Assembly: GCA_031400755.1 (NCBI GenBank)
Contig: JANNQL010000245.1
Location: forward strand, 1-45,937
From: VMSU01 sp031400755
Lineage (GTDB): Bacteria > Desulfobacterota > Desulfobulbia > Desulfobulbales > VMSU01
DNA: 45,937 nt
Direction: 5' to 3'
Both the position numbers and the translations under genes were made by a program. The notes below the pieces were generated by a model that did no database searches, had not been told where the DNA came from, and was given only the letters and a program-made list of their open reading frames with translations. Positions within the stretch are counted from its first letter, which is position 1; each line of letters opens with the position of its first letter. Of the stretch, positions 8,388 to 15,875 are shown piece by piece.

Positions 8388-8888
8388 TTATGAAGACTTG
8401 CCAGTAAGGGCATCAAGCTGTTTCTGAAGCTTGACATTTGCCTTGGTGGTGATGCGGAGTCGGTCGGCCAGGACTTCGCAGAAGAGCCGGTAGATGGTAT
8501 AGCCCAAGGCCAGTTCTTTGGCGTCCGGGTTCTTGCCAATAATGGCGCTGTCCAGTCGCAAGACCAGGGTCTTCTGGAGCGCGGTCACGGAGGCGGAACG
8601 GGTGGCGCCTTCCATGAAGCCCATTTCGCCGAAGAGTTCGCCTGTCCGTCGCAAGGTCTTGACCTTTTTGCCATCCTTAACGATTCTGACTTCACCGGCC
8701 AACAGAAAATAGACATGAAAGCCATCTTGGCCTTCAATCAGGATCTCTTCGTTCTTCTCGTACTCAAGGAGTTTACCGGCATCGAGAAAGGAGAGGATGT
8801 CCTCGCTGGAAAAGGTGGTAAACTGATCAATATCGCGCAAAATGCGTAATATTTTTTCATTATTTCTCAAGTGATCCGTTTCCTGCAT
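8388..8888 (-). CDS. Stand-alone cyclic nucleotide-binding domain protein
   Basis: A 166-aa protein with one cNMP-binding (CAP-effector) domain at about residues 20-130. The beta-roll is followed by the phosphate-binding cassette GELFGEMGFMEGATRSASV, whose Glu and Arg-Ser-Ala are the residues expected to contact the cyclic phosphate. There is no helix-turn-helix as in Crp/Fnr regulators; the C-terminal 35 residues are a charged amphipathic helix (LADRLRITTKANVKLQKQLD) that could oligomerise or bind a partner. The role is therefore a small ligand-responsive adaptor rather than a DNA-binding regulator, by inference. The start ATG is the first Met and fits the family. A 260-bp divergent intergenic region separates it from gmhA. 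Downstream lies a perfect hairpin. Confidence 0.85.
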   Translation of the reverse strand: MQETDHLRNNEKILRILRDIDQFTTFSSEDILSFLDAGKLLEYEKNEEILIEGQDGFHVYFLLAGEVRIVKDGKKVKTLRRTGELFGEMGFMEGATRSASVTALQKTLVLRLDSAIIGKNPDAKELALGYTIYRLFCEVLADRLRITTKANVKLQKQLDALTGKSS

Positions 8889-9148
8889 TGGGTTTCTCCA
8901 GTGTATCCGGGTTAAGTGCTAAAGGGGGCTTTGACCTGTTACCTTGCACCTTGTATGAGTGATTATCTTCACTCTAGCAAAAAAAAGAGAGTGAATGCAA
9001 AAGAAATATGCGATTGTCGCGAAAGGCATCTATTGACAAAGATGGGTGGCTGTAATAAATGTTTGGCACATTTTATGTGATGATACGGTGGCCCCTAAAC
9101 TTTAATTGATGCGATCAAACGTCCTCTGATAGCAAGGAATAGATAATA

Positions 9149-9730
9149 ATGCAAGAGCAAATCAATGCCGGGCTCCTGGGTTCGATCAAGGCCAAGCAGG
9201 ATTTCGCCGCCGCCTGTGGCCCTGATATTTGTCGTTTGGTTGAGACCCTGGTTGGTGCTTTCCAGAATGGCAATAAGTTGTTGATCTTCGGTAACGGCGG
9301 CAGTGCTGCCGATGCCCAGCATATGGCTGCCGAATTCGTCAATCGATTTTTGATCGACCGTCGTCCATTACCAGCCATTGCCCTGACCACTGATTCTTCA
9401 ATCCTGACCAGTATTGGCAATGATTTTTCCTTTGACGATATTTTTGTGAAGCAGATACAAGCCCTGGGGCAGGTGAGCGATGTTGCCCTGGGGATATCCA
9501 CCAGCGGTAATTCTCCCAATGTGATCAAAGCCATCGAGCAGGCCAGGGCCATGGGTTTGATCACCGCCGTCCTGACCGGCGGCAGTGGAGGCAAGCTCTT
9601 GCCCTTGGCCGATATCGGACTCAATGTGCCGTGTTTCTTTACTCCCCATATCCAGGAGGCCCATCTTTGGGCCGAACATCTGGTCTGTCAGCTGGTCGAT
9701 GAGACGATGTTCGGGGCCGCGGTCCGATGA
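9149..9730 (+). CDS. gmhA: Phosphoheptose isomerase (sedoheptulose 7-phosphate isomerase)
   Basis: A SIS-domain protein of 193 aa, the usual GmhA length. It converts sedoheptulose 7-phosphate to D-glycero-D-manno-heptose 7-phosphate, the first step of ADP-heptose synthesis for lipopolysaccharide core. The phosphosugar-binding loops GNGGSAADAQHMAAEF (residues about 50-65) and STSGNSPNV (about 117-125), and the C-terminal QEAHLWAEHLVC with the catalytic/metal His, are all present. An AAGGAA ribosome site precedes the ATG. A perfect TTGACA at 9033-9038 could be a -35 box, but the matching -10 is weak. The next gene overlaps it by 4 bp (ATGA), so the two are translationally coupled. Confidence 0.93.
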   Translation: MQEQINAGLLGSIKAKQDFAAACGPDICRLVETLVGAFQNGNKLLIFGNGGSAADAQHMAAEFVNRFLIDRRPLPAIALTTDSSILTSIGNDFSFDDIFVKQIQALGQVSDVALGISTSGNSPNVIKAIEQARAMGLITAVLTGGSGGKLLPLADIGLNVPCFFTPHIQEAHLWAEHLVCQLVDETMFGAAVR

Positions 9731-10674
9731 CTACCTATCGGCCCCTGGATTTTTCGGCGTTGACGACCTACTCCCTGATTGATCGAAGCAGCAAAGTGAC
9801 GGTGCAGGATTTCGCCAAGGCCCCGGCTGCCGGTTGGTCTGTCCGCCAACTACTGGCCTCTTTGCCCAATCAGTTGATGGGCAAAGATTTTCCTGACCTG
9901 GTCAAACGACTGGCCGACTGCCACCGCAACGGACGACCAATTATTATTGGCATGGGTGCCCATGTCATTAAGGTTGGCTTGAATCCAATCTTGATTGATT
10001 TGATGGAACGTGGCATTATTTCGGGGCTAGCCTTAAATGGCGCCGGTATTGTCCATGACACCGAGATTGCCATGGCCGGCAGGACCTCCGAGAACGTGGA
10101 CCAAGTTCTCGCTAACGGCGCCTTTGGGGCGGCTAAAGAGACAGGAGAGTTCATCAACCAGGTCATAAACCGTGGCTTTGAGGCGGGACAGGGGATTGGC
10201 GCGGCCCTGGGCGACGCCATTCTGGCCGGTAATTATCCCTATTCGTCAATGAGCATTCTGGCCTCAGCCCGACGTTTCAAGGTGCCGGTCACGGTCCATG
10301 TGGCCATGGGCACGGACATTGTCCACATTCATCCGTCTGCCAATGGCGCCGCCATCGGCGCTGGCAGTCATCTCGATTTCAGGCTGTTTTGCGGGATGAT
10401 CGCCGATTTGGAGGGTGGGGCCTACCTCAATCTTGGTTCGGCAGTGATGTTGCCCGAGGTCTTCTTGAAGGCGCTGACGGTGGTCCGCAATCTGGGGCAT
10501 GATGTGCAACATTTCACCACTGCTGATTTTGATTTTATCCGTCAGTACCGGACTTTGACCAATGTGGTGAATCGACCGACAGCTGGCGGTGGCAAAGGCT
10601 TTTCCGTTACTGGACACCACGAGTTGATGATCCCGCTCCTGGCTGCCGCACTTTTAGATGAATTGGCGGCCTGA
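9727..10674 (+). CDS. Uncharacterised protein coupled to GmhA, distant deoxyhypusine synthase-like
   Basis: A 315-aa soluble protein. Gly-rich turns and central strands such as PIIIGMGAHVIKVG, ALNGAGIVHDTE, VTVHVAMGTDIVHIH and YLNLGSAVMLPEVFLKAL suggest a Rossmann-like nucleotide-binding fold. The order of elements, including the closing ELMIPLLAAALLDEL, recalls deoxyhypusine synthase (NAD-dependent), but the active-site Lys cannot be placed with confidence and bacteria lack the eIF5A substrate. This resemblance is inference from motif order. The ATG overlaps the gmhA stop, which points to a linked job, perhaps in sugar-phosphate or envelope precursor metabolism. An FmdB-type gene follows after 33 bp. 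No signal peptide or membrane segment. Confidence 0.8.
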   Translation: MTTYRPLDFSALTTYSLIDRSSKVTVQDFAKAPAAGWSVRQLLASLPNQLMGKDFPDLVKRLADCHRNGRPIIIGMGAHVIKVGLNPILIDLMERGIISGLALNGAGIVHDTEIAMAGRTSENVDQVLANGAFGAAKETGEFINQVINRGFEAGQGIGAALGDAILAGNYPYSSMSILASARRFKVPVTVHVAMGTDIVHIHPSANGAAIGAGSHLDFRLFCGMIADLEGGAYLNLGSAVMLPEVFLKALTVVRNLGHDVQHFTTADFDFIRQYRTLTNVVNRPTAGGGKGFSVTGHHELMIPLLAAALLDELAA

Positions 10675-10707
10675 GGGTGGGTAAAAAAGAATATTTCAGA
10701 GGATGCT

Positions 10708-10923
10708 ATGCCGTTATATGACTATAAGTGCCAGAAATGCAGCCATAAATTCGAAGTCTTGGTCATGGGCGGGGAACAACCGCAATGCCCGCAGTGCGCA
10801 AGTCTCGAACTCGATAAAATGATGTCCGGTTTTTCAGTGGGTGGCGGCGCCAAGAATGCGGGTAGCGCAGTAGGGTCCAAATGTGGCGGTTGTGCCGGCG
10901 GTTCATGCGGCACATGTCATTAA
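10708..10923 (+). CDS. FmdB-family zinc-ribbon protein
   Basis: A 71-aa protein with the FmdB/CxxC-CxxC ribbon: YDYKCQKCSHKFEV with the first Cys pair (C8, C11) and QCPQC with the second. A Gly/Cys-rich tail (CGGCAGGSCGTCH) follows, as is common in this family. It is a likely Zn-binding regulatory or accessory protein of uncertain role; FmdB itself was named as a putative regulator of formamidase genes. The 33-bp gap to the upstream gene suggests it ends the gmhA operon. Confidence 0.88.
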   Translation: MPLYDYKCQKCSHKFEVLVMGGEQPQCPQCASLELDKMMSGFSVGGGAKNAGSAVGSKCGGCAGGSCGTCH

Positions 10924-10958
10924 TCGAAAGATAGCGTTATCCCGTTGAGAACTGTGCC

Positions 10959-10978
10959 TGAAACTGGTAAAGTCTGAT
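10959..10978. promoter_or_regulatory. 20-bp motif shared with the region upstream of the PilR-like gene
   Basis: TGAAACTGGTAAAGTCTGAT is 18 of 20 identical to the sequence at 15796-15815. Each copy ends about 60-66 bp before a start codon (hemC and the PilR-like gene). A common regulator site or a small dispersed repeat would both explain this; chance cannot be excluded with two copies. A TAGAAT at 11018-11023 could be the hemC -10 box. Confidence 0.35.
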
Positions 10979-11043
10979 CTACTGTTTACATTAACCACCC
11001 TGATTCATTCTCGTTGGTAGAATCAACAAAAAAGGAATAGAGC

Positions 11044-11976
11044 ATGCAAAAGCTTATTAAAATCGGCACCCGGAAAAGTCTGCTGGCCTTGGCCCAGAGT
11101 AATGGCATCAAGGCCCAGATTGAGGCCAAGTATCCGGATGTGACCGTGGAGTTGGTTAAAATAATGACTAAGGGCGACAAAATTCTCGATGTACCGCTGG
11201 CCAAGGTTGGCGGCAAGGGCCTCTTTGTCAAAGAGTTGGAGGAGGCCATGTTGAGCCGTGAAGTCGATATGGCGGTCCACTCCATGAAGGACGTGCCAGC
11301 GGAGTTGCCGGATGAACTGCACCTGGCCTTGGTCACCAAGCGTGAAGACCCCAGGGACGCCTTCATTTCGAACAAATACAAGACATTGACTGATCTGCCC
11401 CACGGGGCCAGGATCGGCACCAGCAGTTTGCGCAGGCGGGCCCAGTTGGCCAAGGTCCGTCCTGATCTGGTTATCGAGGACCTGCGAGGCAACCTCGATA
11501 CCCGTTTGCGTAAGCTCGATGACGGTCAATACGATGCCATCATCCTGGCAGCGGCTGGTTTGAATCGGCTGAAACTTGACCGGGCCTCCTCTTACTTCAC
11601 TTCACTAGAGATGCTGCCGGCAGTGGGGCAGGGTGCAGTTGGCATTGAAATGCGCCGGGATGCAAAGGAACTGCTGGCCGGGCTTAGTTTTCTGGACCAC
11701 TGGCCAACCAAGGTGACAGTGCAGGCCGAAAGGGCCTTTCTCCTTAGGCTTGAGGGGGGGTGCCAGGTGCCTATTGCCGGTTTCTGTACGGTTGATAATA
11801 ATCAGCTTACCTTGACCGGCTTGGTGGCCTCGGTGGACGGCAAAGAGGTAGTCAAAAAAACAGCGACCGGCCCGGCAGACCAGCCGGAACTCCTGGGGCT
11901 AAAACTGGCTGAAGAACTCCTGGCCATGGGCGGCAAGGCCATTCTCGAAGAAGTCTATGGCCAGAAAATCGCTTGA
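11044..11976 (+). CDS. hemC: Hydroxymethylbilane synthase (porphobilinogen deaminase)
   Basis: It joins four porphobilinogen molecules into hydroxymethylbilane in the cytoplasm. The 310-aa length is standard. Motifs run in order: IKIGTRKSLLALAQS, MTKGDKILDVPLAKVGGKGLF, HSMKDVPAELP (with the catalytic Asp region), RIGTSSLRRRAQL, EDLRGNLDTRLRKL and LRLEGGCQVPIAGF. In the last, C240 is the residue that anchors the dipyrromethane cofactor. An AAGGAA ribosome site lies 5-10 bp before the ATG. cobA-hemD, which acts on its product, follows after 152 bp that contain an inverted repeat. Confidence 0.97.
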   Translation: MQKLIKIGTRKSLLALAQSNGIKAQIEAKYPDVTVELVKIMTKGDKILDVPLAKVGGKGLFVKELEEAMLSREVDMAVHSMKDVPAELPDELHLALVTKREDPRDAFISNKYKTLTDLPHGARIGTSSLRRRAQLAKVRPDLVIEDLRGNLDTRLRKLDDGQYDAIILAAAGLNRLKLDRASSYFTSLEMLPAVGQGAVGIEMRRDAKELLAGLSFLDHWPTKVTVQAERAFLLRLEGGCQVPIAGFCTVDNNQLTLTGLVASVDGKEVVKKTATGPADQPELLGLKLAEELLAMGGKAILEEVYGQKIA

Positions 11977-12040
11977 AAAAAGTTAATGGTTAGCGCTGGG
12001 CTTACTGAAGTTTAGTGAGTCACGGTTTTTCGATGGCTCG

Positions 12041-12071
12041 CAGGCCGAATTCTAAAATGGGATTCGGCCTG
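12041..12071 (+). terminator. 10-bp inverted repeat between hemC and cobA-hemD
   Basis: CAGGCCGAAT (12041-12050) and ATTCGGCCTG (12062-12071) pair exactly around an 11-base loop. There is no clear T-run after it (ACTTGTCTTGG), so it may be a weak or factor-assisted terminator, or an attenuator that lowers expression of cobA-hemD relative to hemC. Confidence 0.45.
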
Positions 12072-12128
12072 ACTTGTCTTGGTAGCTAAGCTCCCTCAAT
12101 TTAAATCAACATCAGTTAAGGTGTTTTT

Positions 12129-13673
12129 GTGGAAGAAAAAAAAATCGGTAAGGTCTATCTGGTAGGGGCGGGGCCTGGCGACCCAGGTTTGATTACGGTC
12201 AAGGGCAAGGCTCTTCTGGAACGGGCCGAGGTGGTGGTCTATGACTACCTGGCTAATAAACGATTATTAAGCCATGTCCCAGCCACCGCCGAATTTATCT
12301 ATGTCGGCAAAAAAGGTGGCGGCATCCATGCCCAGACCCAGGAGGAGATCAATCAGATCCTGGTCGATAAGGCCATGTCTGGCCGGATGGTGGTCAGACT
12401 GAAGGGTGGTGATCCATTTATCTTTGGTCGGGGCGGCGAAGAGATCGAAGAGTTGGCTAAATTCGGCATCGCTTTTGAAATTGTCCCTGGTGTGACCGCC
12501 GCCAGCGCTGCCGCGACTTACGCCGGCATCCCCATTACCCACCGGCAGTATACGGCGACAGTCGCCTTTGTTACCGGACACGAGGACCCGACTAAGCAGG
12601 ACAGTACGATTGCCTGGGACAAATTGGCCACCGGGGTCGGCACCTTAGTCTTTTATATGGGGATCAAGAACCTGCCAAACATCACCGAACGCTTGATCCG
12701 ATACGGTCGGGCGCCGGAGACGCCGGTGGCGGTCATTCGTTGGGCCTCGACCCCAGCGCACCGCACCGTGACCGGCACTTTGGCCACCATTGTTGATGTG
12801 GTAAGAAAGGCCGATATCAAGCCCCCGGCGGTCATTGTCGTAGGTGAGGTCGTCAGCTTGCGTGATACGATCAACTGGTTTGAAAAAAAGCCCCTGCTCG
12901 GCAAGCGCATCATGGTGACCCGCACTAGGGAGCAGGCCAGCGACTTGGTCATGCAGCTTGAAGAGTTGGGGGCGGATTGCATCGAATTCGCCACCATCGC
13001 CCTGGAGCCGCCGGACAGTTGGGATGAGCTTGATCAGGCTGTGGATGATATGGGCCGTTTTGACTGGCTGCTCTTTACCAGCATCAACGCTATTCAATTC
13101 TTTTTTCAGCGGCTTTTTGCCCGACAATTGGATGCCAGGGCCCTAGCCGGGATTAAAATCGCCGTGGTCGGCGTTGCCACTGCGGCGGAGTTGCAAAAAT
13201 ATGGACTGAAGGCGGACTTGTTGCCGGCCAAGGAGTTTACCGGCGAAGGTCTGGCCGAGACCCTGATCGAACAAGGGGTAGGGAAGTCTCGTTTTCTACT
13301 GCCGCGAGCCCTCAAGGCCAACGAGTCCTTGCCGGAAATAGTACGCCAGGCAGGGGGCGAGGTGACGGTGGTGCCGGTGTACCAGAATGTTCGGCCCCGA
13401 GGTCGGGAAGAGGCCTTGCGTCAGGAGTTCTTAGACCATAATATCGACATGGTGACCTTTACCAGTTCATCCACCTTCACCAACTTTATGTTTATGCTGA
13501 ACCCCAAGGACGAGGCGGAGATGAAGCAGTTGCTGGACGGGGTGAAAATCGCCTCCATTGGGCCGGTCACCGGCAAGGCCATTCAGAAAAAAGGGCTGAC
13601 CATTGACGTGCAACCGGCGGAGAGTTATTCGATTCCAACCATGGTGGCGGCGATTACCGAATTTTATCGTTAA
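12129..13673 (+). CDS. cobA-hemD: Fused uroporphyrinogen-III C-methyltransferase / uroporphyrinogen-III synthase
   Basis: A 514-aa bifunctional enzyme. Residues 1-250 are a SUMT (CobA): VGAGPGDPGLITVKG, GGDPFIFGRGGEE, the PGVTAASAAATYAGIPITHR segment and TLVFYMGIKN. It methylates uroporphyrinogen III at C2 and C7 with SAM to give precorrin-2. Residues about 258-514 are HemD, which cyclises hydroxymethylbilane with inversion of ring D; motifs are RTREQASDL, LLFTSINAIQFF and VTFTSSSTFTNF. The fusion delivers the HemC product to siroheme, cobalamin or alternative (siroheme-dependent) heme routes. The start is GTG with TAAGG about 8 bp upstream. Such fusions are known in clostridia and sulfate reducers. 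The end of the gene borders an AT-richer islet. Confidence 0.96.
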   Translation: MEEKKIGKVYLVGAGPGDPGLITVKGKALLERAEVVVYDYLANKRLLSHVPATAEFIYVGKKGGGIHAQTQEEINQILVDKAMSGRMVVRLKGGDPFIFGRGGEEIEELAKFGIAFEIVPGVTAASAAATYAGIPITHRQYTATVAFVTGHEDPTKQDSTIAWDKLATGVGTLVFYMGIKNLPNITERLIRYGRAPETPVAVIRWASTPAHRTVTGTLATIVDVVRKADIKPPAVIVVGEVVSLRDTINWFEKKPLLGKRIMVTRTREQASDLVMQLEELGADCIEFATIALEPPDSWDELDQAVDDMGRFDWLLFTSINAIQFFFQRLFARQLDARALAGIKIAVVGVATAAELQKYGLKADLLPAKEFTGEGLAETLIEQGVGKSRFLLPRALKANESLPEIVRQAGGEVTVVPVYQNVRPRGREEALRQEFLDHNIDMVTFTSSSTFTNFMFMLNPKDEAEMKQLLDGVKIASIGPVTGKAIQKKGLTIDVQPAESYSIPTMVAAITEFYR

Positions 13674-13767
13674 GATGTGTGGTGCGGCAATTCGAGGAAA
13701 AATGGTTATGTTCAGCTCAGGCCAGAAGCAAAGAAGTATGTCTCTCGTCTGTACTATTTACATATGC

Positions 13768-13815
13768 TTACAGACCGATTTATGTGGTTAAACTATTACA
13801 GACAACTTTAAAGTT
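13768..13815. promoter_or_regulatory. Direct repeats and 12-bp palindrome upstream of the AAA-PIN pair
   Basis: TTACAGAC occurs at 13768-13775 and again at 13796-13803, 28 bp apart. The second copy abuts AACTTTAAAGTT (13804-13815), a perfect 12-bp palindrome, which lies about 30 bp before the likely ATG. The layout is what an operator for an autoregulated accessory locus could look like; no regulator gene is seen, so this is only suggestive. Confidence 0.4.
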
Positions 13816-13844
13816 ATCGTAATCAATACGACGTGGGGAATCAA

Positions 13845-15218
13845 ATGGCCAGCAAATCAACCAAATCAAGTGGTGTTTCTGAGATCTCAACTGCAAAAAA
13901 ACAGCGTCTGCGCCGTCCTACGCTAGGAGCTATTTCGGTTGCTGGTTATAAGTCATTGGTCAATAAACAGCGTATTGAGATACGTCCTTTAACCATCTTG
14001 GCTGGGGCAAACAGTGGTGGAAAATCGAGTATCATGCAACCAGTTTTATTACTCAAGCAAACCCTTGATGCTCCTTATGACCCAGGAAGCCTGTTACTAG
14101 GTGGTTCCAATGTTCGGCTGACTTCGGCGGCCCAGTTGTTATCGAAGAAGTCTGGCTCACGCACCATAAAAGAATTCTCTGTCGAGTTTGAAATCGGGAA
14201 CAAAAAAGTTGAGCTTAGTTTTCGCCATGTCCCCAAGAAGGGTTTGGATATATTTAGCAATACTGTCTCTGATAATGGAGCGGAGACTGTCATTACACTG
14301 GATGCAGATTTGACCGCACTTAAAACAAGTCTGGAAAAGCTAGGCATTATGCGCTGGCCAGACGACATGTATACAAAAGGAGGGTTGGAAGTCGTCCGTG
14401 ACCGCTCTTTTCTTAAAGTTGAATTGGTTATGGAGGAAAGACGGCTTAGACTCCCAGTACTTAATCCAGGAGATGGGCTTGTCGAAATGATCGCAAAATT
14501 GATCCACGTTCCGGGCTTACGTGGTAACCCCGAGCGAGATTATAGAACTACGGCGGTAGGAGATTTCTTTCCTGGGACTTTTGAAGTTTATGTGGCCAGC
14601 ATGATTAAACATTGGCAATCATACAAGGATTCGAGACTGGCGCAACTTGGAGCAGACTTGGAAAGTTTAGACCTGACCTGGAAAGTTGAGGCCAAACAAC
14701 GGGATGAAACTCAAGTTGAATTGAAGGTTGGGCGTTTGCCGCACAGCTTGCGCGGGGGAGCACAGGATTTAGTCAGTATTGCGGATGTCGGATTTGGTGT
14801 GTCTCAAACGCTGCCTGTTCTGGTGGCATTACTTGCCGCCGAGCCGGGACAAATAGTTTATATCGAACAACCTGAAATTCATCTCCACCCACGCGCACAA
14901 CGCGCACTTGCCAAAATTTTGGCGGGAGCTGCCAAACGAGGGGTAATTGTTATAGTTGAGACACATAGCGCATTGCTACTTCGAGGAGTTCAGACGCAGG
15001 TTGCGAAAGATGAATTGTCGCCGGGGCTGGTTAAATTACATTGGTTCAAACGCGACCCTTCATCGGGCGCAACAGCTGTTACTAGTACCGATCTTGACGA
15101 TACTGGCGCATTTAATGAGGATTGGCCAGAAGACTTTGATGAAGTGGAATTAACCTCTGATAACGAGTACCTGTCTGCTGCCGAAGCCAAGCTCTTTGCA
15201 AAAAATAACCCATCATGA
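13845..15218 (+). CDS. AAA family ATPase (OLD/RecF-like), partner of a PIN nuclease
   Basis: A 457-aa single-protein ABC/SMC-type ATPase of the AAA_15/AAA_21 kind. It has Walker A GANSGGKSS in the N-terminal third, a signature-like region DVGFGVSQTLPVL, Walker B IVYIEQPEIHLHP and the switch-His segment VETHSALLLRG. The middle 200 residues have no known nuclease motif and there is no TOPRIM domain, so it is an OLD-like ATPase half without its own nuclease. GTG at 13833 gives four more residues; ATG at 13845 is preferred because GGGGAA precedes it. The ATG of the PIN gene overlaps its stop (ATGA). Base composition is clearly lower in G+C than in hemD and the PilR-like gene on either side, suggesting horizontal transfer. 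A defence or toxin-control role is inferred from this arrangement. Confidence 0.85.
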   Translation: MASKSTKSSGVSEISTAKKQRLRRPTLGAISVAGYKSLVNKQRIEIRPLTILAGANSGGKSSIMQPVLLLKQTLDAPYDPGSLLLGGSNVRLTSAAQLLSKKSGSRTIKEFSVEFEIGNKKVELSFRHVPKKGLDIFSNTVSDNGAETVITLDADLTALKTSLEKLGIMRWPDDMYTKGGLEVVRDRSFLKVELVMEERRLRLPVLNPGDGLVEMIAKLIHVPGLRGNPERDYRTTAVGDFFPGTFEVYVASMIKHWQSYKDSRLAQLGADLESLDLTWKVEAKQRDETQVELKVGRLPHSLRGGAQDLVSIADVGFGVSQTLPVLVALLAAEPGQIVYIEQPEIHLHPRAQRALAKILAGAAKRGVIVIVETHSALLLRGVQTQVAKDELSPGLVKLHWFKRDPSSGATAVTSTDLDDTGAFNEDWPEDFDEVELTSDNEYLSAAEAKLFAKNNPS

Positions 15219-15756
15219 AAAAAACACCATCTAAAAATCTGGTGATTGACGGATTGACGCTTCCGTTACAAGGGCTTCAGGTGGTGGAGGGGCAACACAT
15301 CCAACATCAATTGTTACCCGTAATTTTTTGCAGGCAGTTCTGACGATATGCCATAAGGCTGTAATGACACCAGCGATTCAGGCAGAATGGAATCAGCACC
15401 AATCCGGCTTTGCGCGTAAATGGCGAAGTAGCATGGTGGCACGAAAGAAGTTGATACTGCTTAATGTTGTGGAAAGACAGGATATACGGCAACGAGTCGA
15501 ATTGGAAAATTTTACCCAAGATCAAAAAAATGCCATGCTTAAGGACTGCCACCTTGTTGAAGCTGCGATAAGTACAGATAAACGAATAATTTCATTGGAT
15601 GATGCCGCGCGAAACTTGTTTGTTGTGTTGTCAGACAATGTTGCAGATTTACAAGATGTGCTGTGGGTTAATCCGGTTTCGGATGTGGATCAAGTAATGT
15701 CTTGGATTGAAGGTGCGCCGAATGAAGCCAAATGGACACTTTCGCACAAAAATTAA
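15215..15756 (+). pseudogene. PIN-domain nuclease gene disrupted by an 8-bp tandem duplication
   Basis: From ATG 15215 (overlapping the AAA stop) the frame reads MKKTPSKNLVID and is then thrown out of register, stopping near 15345. The remaining PIN domain reads in another frame up to 15756 (LQAVLTICHKAVMTP onward). The cause is visible: GATTGACG at 15244-15251 is repeated exactly at 15252-15259. Removing one copy restores a 177-aa protein starting MKKTPSKNLVIDASVTRAS. That protein has the PIN acidic set: D12 in VIDAS, the Glu in AEWNQHQS, and the Asp residues in LKDCHLVEAAISTDKRIISLDD. PIN domains are Mg-dependent RNases, often toxins. The intact remainder argues for a very recent or reversible event. 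A TTG at 15328 could start a shortened protein lacking the first Asp, presumably inactive. Confidence 0.85.
15244..15259. repeat. Exact 8-bp tandem duplication (GATTGACG x2)
   Basis: Two adjacent identical 8-mers cover the Ile-Asp codons of the first PIN catalytic site. Eight bases is not a multiple of three, so the duplication shifts the frame. Slipped-strand mispairing could add or remove a unit. Confidence 0.95.
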
Positions 15757-15795
15757 AGAAGTCCACTCGGCGGCGGTGAGCCTGTTGCTTCATCT

Positions 15796-15815
15796 TGAAA
15801 CTGGTACAGTCTAAT
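15796..15815. promoter_or_regulatory. Second copy of the 20-bp motif, upstream of the PilR-like gene
   Basis: TGAAACTGGTACAGTCTAAT matches 10959-10978 at 18 of 20 positions. It lies just past the AAA-PIN islet and 61 bp before the start of the PilR-like gene. A TATAAG at 15850-15855 could be the -10 box of that gene. It might mark the native upstream region left after islet insertion; this is inference. Confidence 0.35.
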
Positions 15816-15875
15816 TAATCGTTATCCCTGACCTCAACTCCTTTGATTGTATAAGAGACAAGACCTGTACGCCCC

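Noticed and set aside
9064..9078. Sigma-54-like promoter (TGGCAC with GT 10 bases after GG) before gmhA
   Set aside because: The -12 element is GT rather than GC and the TTGC part is missing; only half of the consensus fits.
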